The position numbers and the translations under genes were made by a program. DNA of 64,000 nucleotides from positions 32,854,893 to 32,918,892 of the forward strand of contig JANVCC010000021.1 of assembly GCA_025345505.1 (NCBI GenBank), in the 5' to 3' direction. The first letter of the stretch is position 1. Each line of letters starts with the position of its first letter. This DNA comes from Todiramphus chloris collaris (Eukaryota; Chordata; Aves; Coraciiformes; Alcedinidae). This document shows, piece by piece, positions 36,051 to 49,359 of this stretch. The notes below the pieces were generated by a model. That model did no database searches. It was not told the origin of the DNA and worked only from the letters and a program-made list of their open reading frames with translations.

Positions 36051-39000
36051 CAAAGGGAACAACTGGCTGGGCAGCATCCTCATAATAGTTACTTTGAAAT
36101 TGTCCAGATTCATGTATGGATTATCCTGAGATACTGTCCAGCAATGAATCATCTATAATTTTGGTATATTTAATTTAAGAATTTACCTCTGCATGAATCA
36201 TCCTCTGGGTTTACCTTTGCTTCTGTAAAATAGCAAGTATCCTAGCAAAAGTGGGTCAGTTATTAAAATATAGGCAGAAAATAATTTTTCTTATTTCCTT
36301 TGAAGCCCTTTGTGGACTTGGAAACTGTGCTAAATAGTCCTAGGACCTGTATTATAAGATGGGAATCTCAGTATCTGTATATCCCGCAAGAACTCTCTTA
36401 CAGAACATCTATAGCTCTTCAGGTGCTGAAGTGCATCAAAATGAACTAAAATTGTCAAGGAATGAAGTGAAAGTCAAGAGGAGTTTCCAATGGCACATAT
36501 ATCCAGTAATAAATCTCTCTTGCTGACTTCCCCCTGAGTCTTCAAGCTTACAAGCAGTTCCAAGTAAAACTCATGTTCCACATGGTGACAAGACCTCAAC
36601 AGAGTGAAATTCTAATAATTACCATTGGCTTGTCTTCATTTGCTGCTTGCTCAGTAGTACCAAGCTCCATGGAAACTTCTTTGAACACAAATATATTCCT
36701 GTTGGTTGTTAGTTCAGAAGAAAATGAGAGAATATTCCACCTTTTCTGTTCTGTGTGTAGAATGTGTAGTGATTCAGGGGATGCTGTGCAGTGTAGATAC
36801 CATGCAGCACGTGGTGAATTTCTGTACTTTAAGTGTCTCACATAAAACAGACAATAAAAGAGCCTCATCTGTATCTATGAGATAATGTGAATAAACTCAA
36901 TAGGCAGCACTTAGTAAAAATATATCCTTGGAAATATAATGCAATATCCCAAGGTAATTGCATAAATGTGAGTCATCTAATATAATTATAACTTTATAAC
37001 ATGACATTTCAGAGGTAAAAAAATCTTCATGCATGATTAAATGACAAACTTTCTCTGAGGATTTTTAAAATGGCATCACTCCTATTATTTCAGCTTCTTC
37101 ATCAGATATAAGTTTTATATAGCCTTATCTTCAGTTTTTAATTTTCTACATAGTGTTAACATTCTCTTGCAAGGAAGAGATGAAACAAAACTGAGACCAC
37201 TAATGCATAAAAATATCTTTCCTTCTTCTTCAAAGACAAAGAACAATACACTTTTAGGTTTAGTGATGTAGCTTTCACCAACATAATTCCTCATTATTCA
37301 TGACATTTTGTCCGTTACAGTATGAGGTTCCTTGGAAGACAGAAATAATCATACAGAAGTAGAGTCTAGCTAATTATCTATTATCTGAGAAATTGAGTTG
37401 GTGTAATGGATGAAACATCAGTTTCAGAAATTGGTGGTGTCTACTGACAGAAGAAACACATCTTTGAAATTACTGTACCAGAAATCTCAGAAGACTTCTC
37501 AGTCTTCCTTGCCTGCCTTCTGTAGATGGGAAGAAAAGTTTGTTTGCAGCAGAGAATTTTTCATATATGTACACAAATTAAAAAATTAAATGCCTAAAAA
37601 GTAATTATGGAACATTACATAAACATTACATTCTAGAATGTACAACCTATTGCTTAATTTCTTATTGCTTTCATAGAGCAATTAGTGATTCTGTAAAGGC
37701 TTAGGAGGTACTATATTAAAGGAACTTATTTGTAAAAGGAATATATGGTTTTATAAGCTTCACTTCATTTTTTAAACATATACTATTAAAAAAACCCGTG
37801 CATTGTTTCTTTTAAATACACAAAATACTATAATTGCATATTAAAGTTAATGAAAGGGCAACATAACATAAATGTTTTAGGACATAAGCATGACTGCTTA
37901 GTAACTTTTTCAGTTCTATGGCAGCTAAAAATATTGTTAATAAAAATTAACAAATAATTAGCAGGGAAATTAGACACTTGGGATTTCACAGGGAGGAGTT
38001 TTGACAGTTGTCCTGGTGACTTCTAGGACATCTGGAAAGAAAACAAGAAGGACAAGCAAAACAGACTAGAAAGTGAAGGAACAGAAGAAAAGAAACCATG
38101 TACATGGAAGTTAGACATGGACAATGAAAATAACAGTATTAGATTGGGGCAAAGCACCAGAGTCAGAGCATTCATGTGAAAAGATAGAAGATACAACATT
38201 TTTTAAAAAACTGATTTTGATTAAATTTGAGAAAAAAGACCTGAGGAGAAAGGGAGAAGTCTTACATTAAATGTGAATAGATTCTACTGCAAGAAATTTG
38301 GGCCTAAGTTCTGCCTTCAGATAAACTACAGTGGGAAATGGAAATAGTACAGAAGAAGGATAAAAGAAGATAGCTAGAGGACTATGGGCATAGTCTCTTT
38401 TCTCTATAGTCTGTTCTTTCTTTAATCAGTTTTGAGCTGTGCTTCATTTGCTGTATCTGGAAAGGTTCTCACTGGAACCTAAACTCTCTTCTCAGAGCTG
38501 GAAAGGAAAGAGAAATGAGTGCTTAGGTACTAATCAAAGGTATAGAAATGGCTGTAGCTTTTTGATGGAATAGTGACAAAAAATATTTGAACTGGATCAG
38601 TTTTTTGTGTACCTGCCCTGAATCTTATCATGATGGAGGTCAAAAGTGGCTACCGATTTTCATCAAAATACTACTTAACTAAATTTTTTTCTAACAGTGG
38701 CTTTTCTGTTTGCAAGTATTATTTATCCACACAGGTGAAAAAACCCAACCAACCCAACAAAAAAGTCCTAAATCACAACCAATTTGCAAAATAGAAGTAT
38801 ATGAAAGGGTTTGTTTTTTGGTTTTTTTATTTTGAGAATGTTCAAGGGAGTTATAATTGTGAGCTTCTGTGGGTTTAGACCTCTGCTCAGTGGACAAGTT
38901 GGAGAGTAGTTTTATGAGAGATTCTTTTGTCTTCCCTAAAACAACAGCCAGGATGTTTATTCCAAACAGTGAGTGACAGCATGAAGATTTAGCACAATGG

Positions 39001-39147
39001 CAAATATCACTGTCTAGATGAAATAAAGATACCTATTTGAATCATATTTAAAAGCTAAACAGATATTTCACAGAAAATTTAGAACAAATTTCTTAGATAT
39101 GTTTCTAGAGACAATATTGTCTAGGGCAAACTACCTATATCCCATAT
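36051..39147. other. Unique AT-rich DNA
   Basis: No gene is recognised. Opposed 90-codon frames at 36573-36868 overlap almost exactly on both strands, a sign of chance. An A/C-rich to T/G-rich pair of patches lies at 38730-38830. Confidence 0.7.
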
Positions 39148-39848
39148 TGTCAAAGTTTTGGGTCAGGACAGTCCAATAGGCCTATAAGGCACATTCTTTG
39201 TTAACCTCTCTCCATCCTCAAAGGGGAAGAGAAAGGGAATAATGGAGACAGTGATCAATTATAAAAGATAGAACATATGAAAATAAGAATTAAAAAACTG
39301 AATGCATACAAATGTAAACAAAACCAGTGTCCAACCCAACACGCTCTGATGGCAATTACATCACTGACACCACTGATGCTGTGGAGCAGACACTGGGGAA
39401 GTCCCAGAATGGACCCAGCAGTAGATGAACTGGATTCAGGAATACATGCATTGGGATTGAAGGCAGAATGGGCAGAGTCTTATTCGGATGCCAGCCATTG
39501 AAGTAGAGAATTTGACCCTCCAGATCCCATTGATTTATTCTGAATATGTCCTATAGGGGGTGGACTACCTTGTTGGTCAGTTTAGGGCCACCTGTCCTGT
39601 CCTCTTCTCTCCGCAGGTACAGCCTTTTATTTTCTGAAACCCTCAATGGAGTACACAAGAGTTATCAGTGACCTTGGTGTGCACACTAGTCCTTGGTAGT
39701 AATTCTAAACATCAGGTGTTATCACTGCTAGAAGCAGATGCTGTCTGCAAAAATCTGCCGTTAACTTCAGACAGTGCAGTTAGTTAGAAGAAACTAAGCT
39801 GAAAAGTAAAATCACTGAACAGAATTAGTTCTAACTCAAACCAGGACA
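39148..39848 (-). mobile_element. Solo LTR, family A copy 3 (older, shortened)
   Basis: This unit begins TGTCAAAGTTTTGGGTCAGG and ends AACCAGGACA, with a perfect CATAT duplication at 39143-39147 and 39849-39853. At 701 bp it lacks about 100 bp present in copies 1, 2 and 4, including part of the AGCTGGATTCTGG section, and it carries more substitutions. It is the oldest or most decayed of the five. Sense is inferred as minus. Confidence 0.9.
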
Positions 39849-40360
39849 CATATAATCACCTAATACTCTTTAGAGTATTCTTTTATGTCAGAAAGTTTCC
39901 CAAGAAAGAAAGATGGTTTTTGTTCAGGTTTTATTTTACTCTTACAAGTTAGGAAAAATGAAGCACATGAAAAAATGAATTGCCATCTTCCGGAAATAAG
40001 CTAGCTTATACATAGGAGTATTAAAGTGATAATAAGGCAGGTATACCGTTCACTGAACCTCCAAGGACAGGAAAAAGAAACGGAAATGAAAACTTGTATG
40101 AAGAGATAAGGAGGGCAAGTTAGGTTAACAAGATTGTGCTTATGGATGATTTGATTTCAACCTATTTCAACCTCTCTGGTATTAATTGCAAAATCTCTGA
40201 GGCATGCTGCAGAATGGAGACAAAATTGAAAGATTTAGGATTTAGTAAATGATTGCTTTCCTAAATCACTGGGTTAACAGCCCAACATGGAATAATTTTT
40301 GCCTAATCTAGATAGAATTTTAGTCAATGACTAATGCAACATTGATGAATTATTGAAACA

Positions 40361-40400
40361 ATAAGAGAATAAGAGAATAAGAGAATAAGAAGAGAATAAA
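40361..40400. repeat. ATAAGAGA 8-bp tandem repeat
   Basis: Three perfect ATAAGAGA units are followed by two imperfect ones (ATAAGA, AGAGAATAAAG). Confidence 0.85.
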
Positions 40401-42946
40401 GTTAAATGTATGCAGTCCACATTACACTTATTTTGCTGTATTTTTAGAATAGTGTTATTGTACACAGAAACATCAGGTACACAAAGAAATTGTAAAAATG
40501 GAATAGGAAGACAATGGTAAAGAATAGTGTAAATAGTGAAGTAAGGAGCAATAGTTGCTATGACCAAAGATACAGTAAATTGCAATATAATATGGGTTGC
40601 TTGTCAATATTTTGAAGCAAACAAAATATTGCTGTGATAATCCAATCTACTTATAAGCCATTGATTTAAAAGAGCTATGACAGATATAATTCTAAAATGT
40701 ATTTGATGCACCTGAATTCTTAAATGGTGTAGACAATGTCATCTCTATTTACTCTTGTCAGTTTGCCATGCAGAATAGTACAAAGGGACATAAATGGATA
40801 TGAATGGAAGTGAGACTGGACCAGTGTTATCTGTGAAAAATGATTGGACCTGTTGTGTTCCTTACACAAGTCTACAGGGGTATGAAAATCCCCCTCTTGC
40901 AATATAAATGTCATTGCACACACCCCCAATTCTATATCATTAACTGTCACATAGTATTTAAATATTTAAAATAAAATAAAGTATTAAAGTCCTTACTCAA
41001 GCTCTAGAACTCTTATTATTTTGATGAAAAGTAGTATGATAAAAGAGTACAGAATCTTTAAAATCTTTAGTGAGACTGAAGAAAGTAGAAGTCTACAAAT
41101 TATTGAGCATTGACATAAAGAAAGGCAATTGTCTTTTAGGAAACAAGTGCCTACTGACTTTTTCTTTATATTTGCTACAAGTTATACAGATGTTTTGTTA
41201 ATCAAGAAATATAGTTCTTTGCTGAAGACTGAATTAATGACTTCTTTAGGATACAATTTTATAAATGAAGATATGTTGTTTTGTAGCATGGTATTCAGAA
41301 TCATGAGATCTCTGGAGTCCTTTTCCTGGTTGATATTTCAGTCTGTCTGCCTTAAAAAAAAGCTGAGTTAAAATATTTTTGAGATTGAAAAGGAAAAAGA
41401 AAAATTTTGTACAATGACTAATATTTACAGTATTTTAGTACAGTAACTGAACCCTGGTATTGTTATTTTATAGTAGCAATGAATTTGGTGCATGTATGAG
41501 ATGATTGGAAAAAAAAAAAAAAAAGAGAGGGCTACAAATGGTCTGTAGAAATGAATCTATAATTCTGGTATGCACAAATATATTTCCAAAAGAAGGATGG
41601 TCATATAGTCAAAATGGTCTGATCTTTAAGATGCTTGAATTCAGTCTGTGGCAGACACCACTTAAATAATGTAATGGGTCTCTGCTTTATTTCTCTAACT
41701 GAAAAAATGAGATGATAATGTTTCTCTATACCTACCTTGTCTTTGTAAAAATTAAGTTCTGACTGAGATATTTTACATCTTATATCTATAGTTGTAACTT
41801 TGTGAAAGCATCTCTGAATGTTATTTTATCTAAAAATAACATAAAATATGTACTTTAGAAAGTCAGGTATCTCAAGCATCATCCAAAAACCTTTGATAAG
41901 TTAAATTATTAAGACTATAACACACTGAAGTAGTCATTAGAACACAAACTAGAACTTATTGTCAAGCATCAGAAAGAGAAAGAGGGCTGTTCTACAAAGA
42001 CAAACTGGAAGGTGAGGATGACCTCAGTGTAGGAAGATGCAGTGACCTCACTAAAGTAACTGAGGGGTTATCACTAAATTTGTTGCAAGTTTCCTGAAAC
42101 TTAAGGCTACAATAAGGAAAAGGGTTTTGAATTTAATGATTTAGGAACCATTTTAAAGGAGTAAAGAAACAGGATTTGGCAACTAGATAAAACAAAACAG
42201 GGTCATCATTTTGGCACTCATGATCATACAGGACCATTTATTGCCTAGAGCTCCAGTAGACTCTTTGAAGAATTTATAACACTTTTTTTTTTTAATCAAT
42301 CTCTCATTGGTATATCTGTCTTAATAGTAGAGTGCCTGAATAGTGAAGATTTTCATAAGCATTTTAATGTGCATTTCAGTAAGAAGACAAGGTGATTTAA
42401 TATATATTTAACATCAAGTCTTTTTTAATGAAAAAATATTCTGGGAACTGTAATACATACAGGATGGAATACCTTCTCAAAACTGGACATAAAGAGAGGG
42501 ACCAAGTTTACTCAAGAACAACATCCCCCTCACATAATAGTAGCAACAACAGCTCTCCAAGACCCTTTCACTGTCAAAGACAGTATATTGTTTTAGACAG
42601 GACAATGGAAGGCATCTAGATTTAGGTGCAGTGAGGTCATTCATCTGTCTCACATTCCAAGTGAGAATTCTAACTCAAAGTGTGTAAGGCAACCTTCCAA
42701 AGTATCTAGACTTTTACAGAAGTGAAAGCCTACTTTTCATGTAAAGATAGTAACACCTTTGTAGCTCTGATCTGTTCTTCCTGTGCTGAATAAAAATTAT
42801 TCATCCTTAAAAGAAAGGTAAACACTACAATGAGTCAACCCTGTCTCTAACTGATTGGAAATCTACCTGTACTGACAATGCCTTCTAAATGTATGGAAAG
42901 GCATTCATATTTCAAATATCATGTAGGACTTTCTATTGTTAAGTAA

Positions 42947-42952
<6 letters not shown>

Positions 42953-42981
<29 letters not shown>
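42953..42981. repeat. Poly-A run (29 A)
   Basis: The longest homopolymer in the window, preceded by AAGTAATAAATT. No retrogene or LINE body is recognisable upstream. Confidence 0.85.
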
Positions 42982-42983
<2 letters not shown>

Positions 42984-44107
42984 AAGATTGACTTGATATA
43001 GAAAGTCTTCTTGGTATTGCTGTTTTGTCCTACTACAGGGACATTTTCTCAATGAGAAAACCACTGACACATTAAAAAACCCCAACTGATCCCATGTATC
43101 TGCTATCAAATGGCTTATAGAAGGTAACCCTCTACTATAAAACAGCACAGAAACAAATGTTGTTGATTTAGTCTGACATGGTTTGCTTCAAAAGTTGTTT
43201 TCTAATACATGTATTTCTTCAGTTCTACTAACTGAAAAAAAGTAGGAAGACAATAAGGTAGTAGAAAGTACTTTTTCTAGTAACACAAGTATTACAGATA
43301 CAATTCTTAGTCTTGTAATGTCAAGAAATGCTATTTTTCGTCTCTTTCCTTATGCCTCTGAATATTTACATTTTATTAAATTATGCAACATTTTATACTT
43401 CTTGGCATACATTTTACTGACTAATTTTAATAGGAAAACTATGTGACATTCAATGATTTTATCATTATAAGACACATTTATTTTCCCTATATACATGTGA
43501 AGTTAAAAAAAAAAAAAAAAAATTAAAAGAAAAGAAATCAATCTGGTAATTCACACTACATTTTTTTTTGCAAGGTTGAATAATTGTTGAAACATGTCAG
43601 ACCAAAACCATTTCTAAATCACTGTTTCTCATATATTTTGGCAATTAACATTTCTAATACAGAAACAAATGTCTGTGTTAAATGCAATGAAATTATCTGT
43701 TGTTATTATTCATTAATGTTTGAACCATTTTCCCCTAAGAAATATTTAGTAATCTAAGATGGAGCATATGTTTGTGCAAATTATATTCTCCCTTAAGATT
43801 TTGTAAGAAGCTCATGATAATAAGCAATTATACGGTACTTCTTTAGCTTAAACTTCTAGATTAATCACAGGAAGGTTTTGTGAATAACCTTATTGCCAAG
43901 AACATGTTTAATGTGACAGTTTTATCCTCAATTAAGTTTTGCTAAAGAGTCTTCTTTGTACTATTAGGAATGTTTTGGTTTAGTGAAAGTGTATTCTCTT
44001 TACAGATATATTAATCTAAAAGATACTCTGTTAAGCATACTGCTTTTAGTGAATAATTAATTTGATAAAACTAATTTTTTTCTGCTTGGTTTCTTTTATA
44101 TGCACAG

Positions 44108-44173
44108 CTTAACTTTTGATGATCAAGATGACAAGGTAATACAATACCATCACAGAAACACTGTAACCAACAG
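44108..44173 (+). other. Exon-like 66-bp segment
   Basis: A pyrimidine-rich acceptor (TTGGTTTCTTTTATATGCACAG... with the AG ending at 44107) and a donor CAG/GTAAGC (44174 on) bound 66 bases. Exactly one frame is open. It starts after one base and reads LTFDDQDDKV and onward, with two bases left at the donor, so both borders would be phase 2. I recognise no protein. An open frame of this length is common by chance, so only the splice sites argue for it. It cannot join the 8588-8644 segment in frame. Confidence 0.15.
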
Positions 44174-46254
44174 GTAAGCCCTTTGTTGCACACACACAAA
44201 AAATATCTTTTGTAGTTTTATCTTATTGTTTGTAGATGTCATCTAAACTCTATTTGGTATCTTTTCTCACAAATAATTTGCATGTTTGAATGGTTCCATG
44301 CCTTTGGGTTGAGAGAGGAAAAAAAAAAAAAAAATCTAACTACAAATTCCAGTCTTCTGTACTTGTATTTGACATTATCAAAATGTACCACAGAGGCAAT
44401 ATGTCATGTTATGTCATAATATGAAATGAAAAGCTCTGTATAAACACATGAACAGCAAATCTGTTATCTGGTATTAGTGAAATAAGTAGCAAAAGTATAA
44501 ATGTCTTCATTTGCAAAGAGTAAGATACTGTAACTTAAGAGAAACCTTTTAAGGAGAATATTTTCAATGACTGTATGTTCATAAATAACATGGGAGAATT
44601 TGAATGGGAATGTTCTGTGCAATAAAATAGGTGGCATAACCATTTAAGCATATGCTTTTTATTTGAAAATTGTAGGTTCCTTCATGTTGATTGAGCATTC
44701 CCACTTGACTAGGTGGCACAAAGCAAAGGGGATTTCTGGTGTGTCTGGAGCAGAGGAGAGCTTTCCAGTGTCAGGGTTTACTTTACCAAATAGCGGATCA
44801 CTATGAGAATATACTTACCATTGCATATTGATCACCATTGAAGTCTCAGGAGGACACTGATAGTTGTAAATAAGCTTTTCCAGCTGTCTTCTAAAGACAG
44901 ATGTGGTCTGTGGCAATTGATGCAATGTAGAGAAAGAAATTAATCACTACAGTATTGAAAGCTGTGGGATATGATCTGTAGTCTCACAGAGGTTCAAGTA
45001 AGAATAACAAGGACTTCAGGAGCATTTGTATCACTTATAAGTGAAGACATTCCTCAGGATGAGACAGTACAAGAATTCAGATAAAAGTGATATTCATCCA
45101 AGTGTACATTCAAAGGAAATTTACCCTGTTTGAACACAGATTTAAATGGGTTATTGCAGTATAAAGTAAATAAATAAAACAAAGAAATAGACATTATGGT
45201 GAATGATAGTCTAACTGTTAAGTTTTTATACGTGTGGTCATAGTATGTTGCTCTTGGAAATAAAAACAATTAGAGTGGTATTGGTTGCATCAACATATCT
45301 CTGACATGTTTAAGTCTTAGACCATTGTTTTAGCTAAAGTTATAAACAACTTAGATATATAATAGCTGTCAGAGCATGTTACCTTAGCTATCTCAGGTGC
45401 TCATTTTAAGGTACAGTTATAAATTATTTTCTCCTCTGTTCATTTTTTTTTTTTTTTTTTTTTTTCCACCATTGATTATGAAGAGAAATTGACTCAGGAC
45501 AGATAATCCGTCCCCTATAACACTTCTCTGATGAGAACATGAATCACCCTCCTGAGTTCTAGTTTTCCTCTGTCCACTAGAGGAAGGAAGTTAGATAATT
45601 ATTTCATATGGATTAACAGTTTAAGGATGTAGTCCTTGTTTCTCAACAGTTAATCAGTTCTGCTTGAAGTTTATTAGATGATATAGTGATTATCATTTAC
45701 TATTCTTCAAGAAATATTTGGCACATGAAGCCATATGAGTAGATAGCAATCTTTAACTGATATAGTGTCACATACTTGAAGTGCTATGTGAGCTTAGGGC
45801 TGAAGTTTTCAACAAGAATAGTTTTCTGTGTTGCATGCTGTAATACTGTAATTTTAATTTATATCAGGTGATGTTACCAATAGTGCAGTAAAAAAAGGTT
45901 AAATAGTGTAGCAGTAAGACTAATTTCTTATTGTTCTTTGAGGACCTAAACTGCAACATAAAAGAGTTAGGGTCAAGTTTTCTACCCAGGTTTTAATAAT
46001 ACTCTCATTTTTCTCACTTGTGCATGCTCAATACATATAACAACTCCTTTTTTAAAGATCTGTTCTATTTCCCTGATATCTGTTTAGTTTTAATACCAGA
46101 AAAAAATGAAGCTTTAAGGCAAACAATACCAAGTTGTTAAAATATTTCATGGTGTAATTTACAATTTTATATTTCAAACTACAGTAAGCTTTAAATAAGT
46201 TATCCTTTGCTCTATATTTGAAGTTTTCCTATTATGGAAATAAGGTGTATGCAG

Positions 46255-46745
46255 CCTGCATGGCATGCACTCACTGTAAGAAGGACATTGAGGTGCTGGT
46301 GCATGTCCAAAGAAGAGCAATGAAGCTGGTGAAGGGTCTAGAGAACAAGTCTTACAAGGCATGGTTGAGGGATTGTTTAGCCTGGAGAAAAGGAGGCTGA
46401 GGGGAGATGTCATTGCTCTCTACAACTGCCTGAAAGGAGGTTGTAGTGAGGTGGGGGTCAGTCTCCTCTCCTAAGTTACAACTGATAGGACAAGAGGAAA
46501 CAGCCTCAAATTGTGCCAGGGCAGGTTTAGTTTGCAAATTAGAAAAAAAAAAAAATCTTCACAGGAAGAGTTGTAAAGCCCTGGAACAGACTCCAAGGGA
46601 AGTGGAGTCACCATCCTTGGAAGTATTTAAAAGACATGTAGATGTGCCACTCAGGGACATGGTTTAGTGATGACCTGGCAGTGCTGGATTAATGGTTGGA
46701 CTTGATGATCCTAAAGATCTCTTACAAGCAAAATGTTTCTATGAG
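46255..46745 (+). mobile_element. CR1 LINE, 3'-end fragment
   Basis: A plus-strand, decayed CR1 is recognisable from ATTGAGGTGCTGGTGCATGT through TTAGCCTGGAGAAAAGGAGG and CCCTGGAACAGACTCC. It continues to the 3' UTR (ATGGTTGGACTTGATGATCC) and the tail TTTCTATGAG. A 13-A run interrupts the coding relic near 46543-46555. The wording belongs to a different CR1 subfamily from the 1345-4148 copy. Confidence 0.87.
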
Positions 46746-47237
46746 TCAAATGTAATTAAAAAGGAAAACATAAAATCTTAAATAAAACACCCCTTAAATT
46801 GAGAGGGATGGTGGAGTTAAGTCTAAATCTCAAAAATACTAACTAAAGTTACCAACTATTCCAAATCCAGTCAACACTTTGGATTTTGTCATGAAACCAG
46901 GATGAAACAATTCCTGAAACCAGGCTGAAATTATTTATTTTCTAGAAGCTTCTACCAGAAATTAAGAGTTCATTACACCCTAAGGGCCAAATAATTTACC
47001 TGCAACACTAGCAGAAGTATTCAAGCCATACTGAAGGTGAATAACCAAGAATTCAATTATCCTCATCAATAGTGGAGGATCACACCCTTGCATATTATGG
47101 AAAAAGACTGAACACAAAAGTAGAAACTGGATGAATTTAAATAAAAGACTATATGATATTCAGTAAATTGTTTAAAGGTAATTTATAAATGTGCTTAATA
47201 AATCCTAATTTTTTATTAATGTGTCCCTTCCTAGGTC
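46746..47237. other. Unique AT-rich DNA
   Basis: Nothing recognisable lies between the CR1 tail and the next LTR. Confidence 0.7.
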
Positions 47238-48041
47238 TGTCACAGTTTAGGGTCAGGATGGCCCCTTAGACCTATAACAGACACTCTCTGTTAACCTCCC
47301 TCCCTCCCCAAAGGGCAAGAGAAAGGGAATAAGGGAGAGAGACTCAGCAATTAGAAAAGGAAACTAGAACAGCTTTAATGAAAATGAAATTAATAATAAT
47401 ACAAATTATACAAATATATACAAAGCCAGTATAAAACCCAACCCTCCTGATGGTAATTACATCACTGTCACCACTGATGTTGTGGAGCAGGCACCAGGGG
47501 AGTCCCAGACTGGGCCCCGCAGCAGATGGGAGCTGTGTTCAGGAGCTGGATTCTGGTACCAGAGATTCAGGAACACACAGATCGGGATCAAAGGCAGAAT
47601 GGACAGAATCTTCCTTGGATTCTCCGAGGGAGGAACCAAAAGAGGACCTGAGCCAAGCCAAGCAAAGCTGTCCAATCAGTCCAAGAGGGGAGAAGAACCC
47701 AGGGACCCTTCGGATCCCTCAGCTCTAAACTGAATATGAGGTATATGGGAAGAAATACCTCATTGATCAGTTGGGGGTCACCTGTCCTGTCCATTCCTCC
47801 CTGCAGGTACAGCCTTTCACTTTCTGCACCCCCCAATGTGGTACACAAGATCCAGCAGTGGCCTTGGTCTGCATACCAATCCTTGGTAGTAACTTTAAAC
47901 ATGAGGTGTTATCACTGCTAGAAGAAGATACTGTCTGTGAGAACAGGATGCTAACTTTGGAAAGTACAGTTAGTTAGAAGAACTGAGCTGAAAAGTAAAG
48001 TTACTGAACAGAAATGGTTTGTTCTCACTCAAACCAGGACA
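47238..48041 (-). mobile_element. Solo LTR, family A copy 4
   Basis: This 804-bp unit begins TGTCACAGTTTAGGGTCAGG and ends CAAACCAGGACA, with AGGTC duplicated at 47233-47237 and 48042-48046. On the inferred minus sense strand ATTAAA lies opposite 47374-47379. It is very similar in length and sequence to copy 2. The open frames inside it are LTR sequence and not genes. Confidence 0.92.
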
Positions 48042-48885
48042 AGGTCCCTCTTTCTGATGGTCTATATTGCTTATCACATAAGTTTACAGAATTGTCAGAA
48101 TAAAGTACAAATCCCCTTGTAGTAGAGAAGTAAAAGAATTTACAGCTATACTAACTTGGTCTTCATCTGTACCAGAAACATATTGTCATTGCTAAGTGCC
48201 TAAAGAGTAATGTATTTATTTCATTCAGTGTTTTCCTCATAAACAATGCTCTCATGTGTGATTCTCAGCGGTCAGGATTTTTAGCAGGTGCTACATAGAT
48301 TTATAATGGAGAATAGTCCTCTTCTGAATGTCTTACTGTCTTTTCCCTCTGCTTTCTGGTCCTCTAGAATGTATATCAAAAGAGCAGATGTATAATTTAA
48401 GAATGTCACTAGAAGCAATAAATATTGACTATTTTTCATTTTGGCAGTTTATGTAGAAAACAGGCCTTTCTGGGCTCTGCTTCTCATTTAGCAATTATAT
48501 AGTTTCCCTTGTGCAAAAGAAAAAAAAAAAAAGAGAGAGACATTTTATTGTGTACATGCTGTTTAAAGTGAGCCAAATGGCAGATTCTGAGGGGAAAAAA
48601 ATTATAGAAAGCAAAATTTCCTAGGTGAATATATATTATAAATATAACCTGCAAAGAGGGCATAGAGAAAAAAAGCCAGACCCTGTAAGTTGCCTTCTCT
48701 GTTTCACTCCCAAGGCAAGAAGAGCTAATGAAAACTGCTGCAGGAAGCAGGAGCATTGCTTCCATCTTCTGCTGTTGACATTTACCAAAGAAAAAAAAGG
48801 AGTTTGAAACAAAAAGACCTTTTAAAATATTCCTTCTTTTCTGTGAGAAATGAAAGTTTTTCTCTGCCCCAAACATAACAGGCAT
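48042..48885. other. Unique AT-rich DNA
   Basis: No gene is recognised. An A/G run (AAAAAGAGAGAGA) lies near 48521-48540. Confidence 0.7.
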
Positions 48886-49359
48886 TGTAGTTTAGATCCA
48901 GCTGGGAACTGACCACCATATGGTTACTTGCTCGCCCTCCCACCCACCCCTTTCTCCTCCATGGTATGGGAAGGAGAATAGAGAGAAAAAGGCAAATCCC
49001 TGTGGGCTGAGATAATAAGAATTTAATAGAACAATACAAGAGGAGAAAAAACAACAATAACCATAGTAGTAATGAAAAAATATATAAAGCAAGTAGAGTA
49101 TAGAATGCACCAACTGCCTCAGCTTGCACTGACAGCCCCTCCCCAGAGCCACATTTGCCTGGCCTGGCCTGCCCCTTGCCTGTATATAGTGAAGGTTAAG
49201 TCAGTATGGTCTTGAATATCCCATTGGCTGGTTCATTTGGCTATCCTGGCTGTGGTCCCTTCCCAGCTTCTGGTGAAAATTAACCCTATCCTATTTCTAG
49301 GGCACACTGTGTAAATGTTTGGCAAAAAAATTAACCTTATCCTAGCCAAACCAAAGACA
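48886..49359 (-). mobile_element. Solo LTR, family B (avian ERVK-type), with insertion
   Basis: Read on the minus strand, it starts TGTCTTTGGTTTGGCTAGGA, then AAGGTTAATTTTTT. It then has a U3 with CCAGCCAATGGGATATTC and a TATATA segment, a polyadenylation-like region with ATTAAA, and the end GATCTAAACTACA. This is the layout of the common avian ERVK-type LTR also seen at 18357-18732. A 34-bp foreign piece (49293-49326) sits near its 5' end. Flanks GGCAT and TGGAT do not form a clear duplication. There is no viral coding sequence. Confidence 0.82.
49276..49344. repeat. 18-bp direct repeats bracketing a 34-bp insert
   Basis: AAAATTAACCCTATCCTA (49276-49293) recurs as AAAATTAACCTTATCCTA (49327-49344) with one mismatch. 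Between them are 34 bases that match 50808-50841 exactly; the first of these, A at 49293, is shared with the first repeat. The normal LTR has only one copy of the 18-mer, so the insert came with a duplication of its target. Confidence 0.85.

Larger units (their letters stand above)
39849..46254. other. Mostly unique AT-rich DNA
   Basis: No gene is recognised. The stretch contains an 8-bp microsatellite (40361-40400), a 29-A run (42953-42981), shorter A runs near 43506 and 44322, a 23-T run (45443-45465) and one exon-like segment (44108-44173). Confidence 0.7.

Noticed and set aside
36573..36868. Two 90-codon frames opposite each other
   Set aside because: Near-exact antisense overlap with no recognisable protein on either strand is the pattern of chance.
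42953..42981. Poly-A run as the tail of a processed pseudogene
   Set aside because: No coding remnant, no upstream transcript-like sequence and no flanking duplication could be seen.
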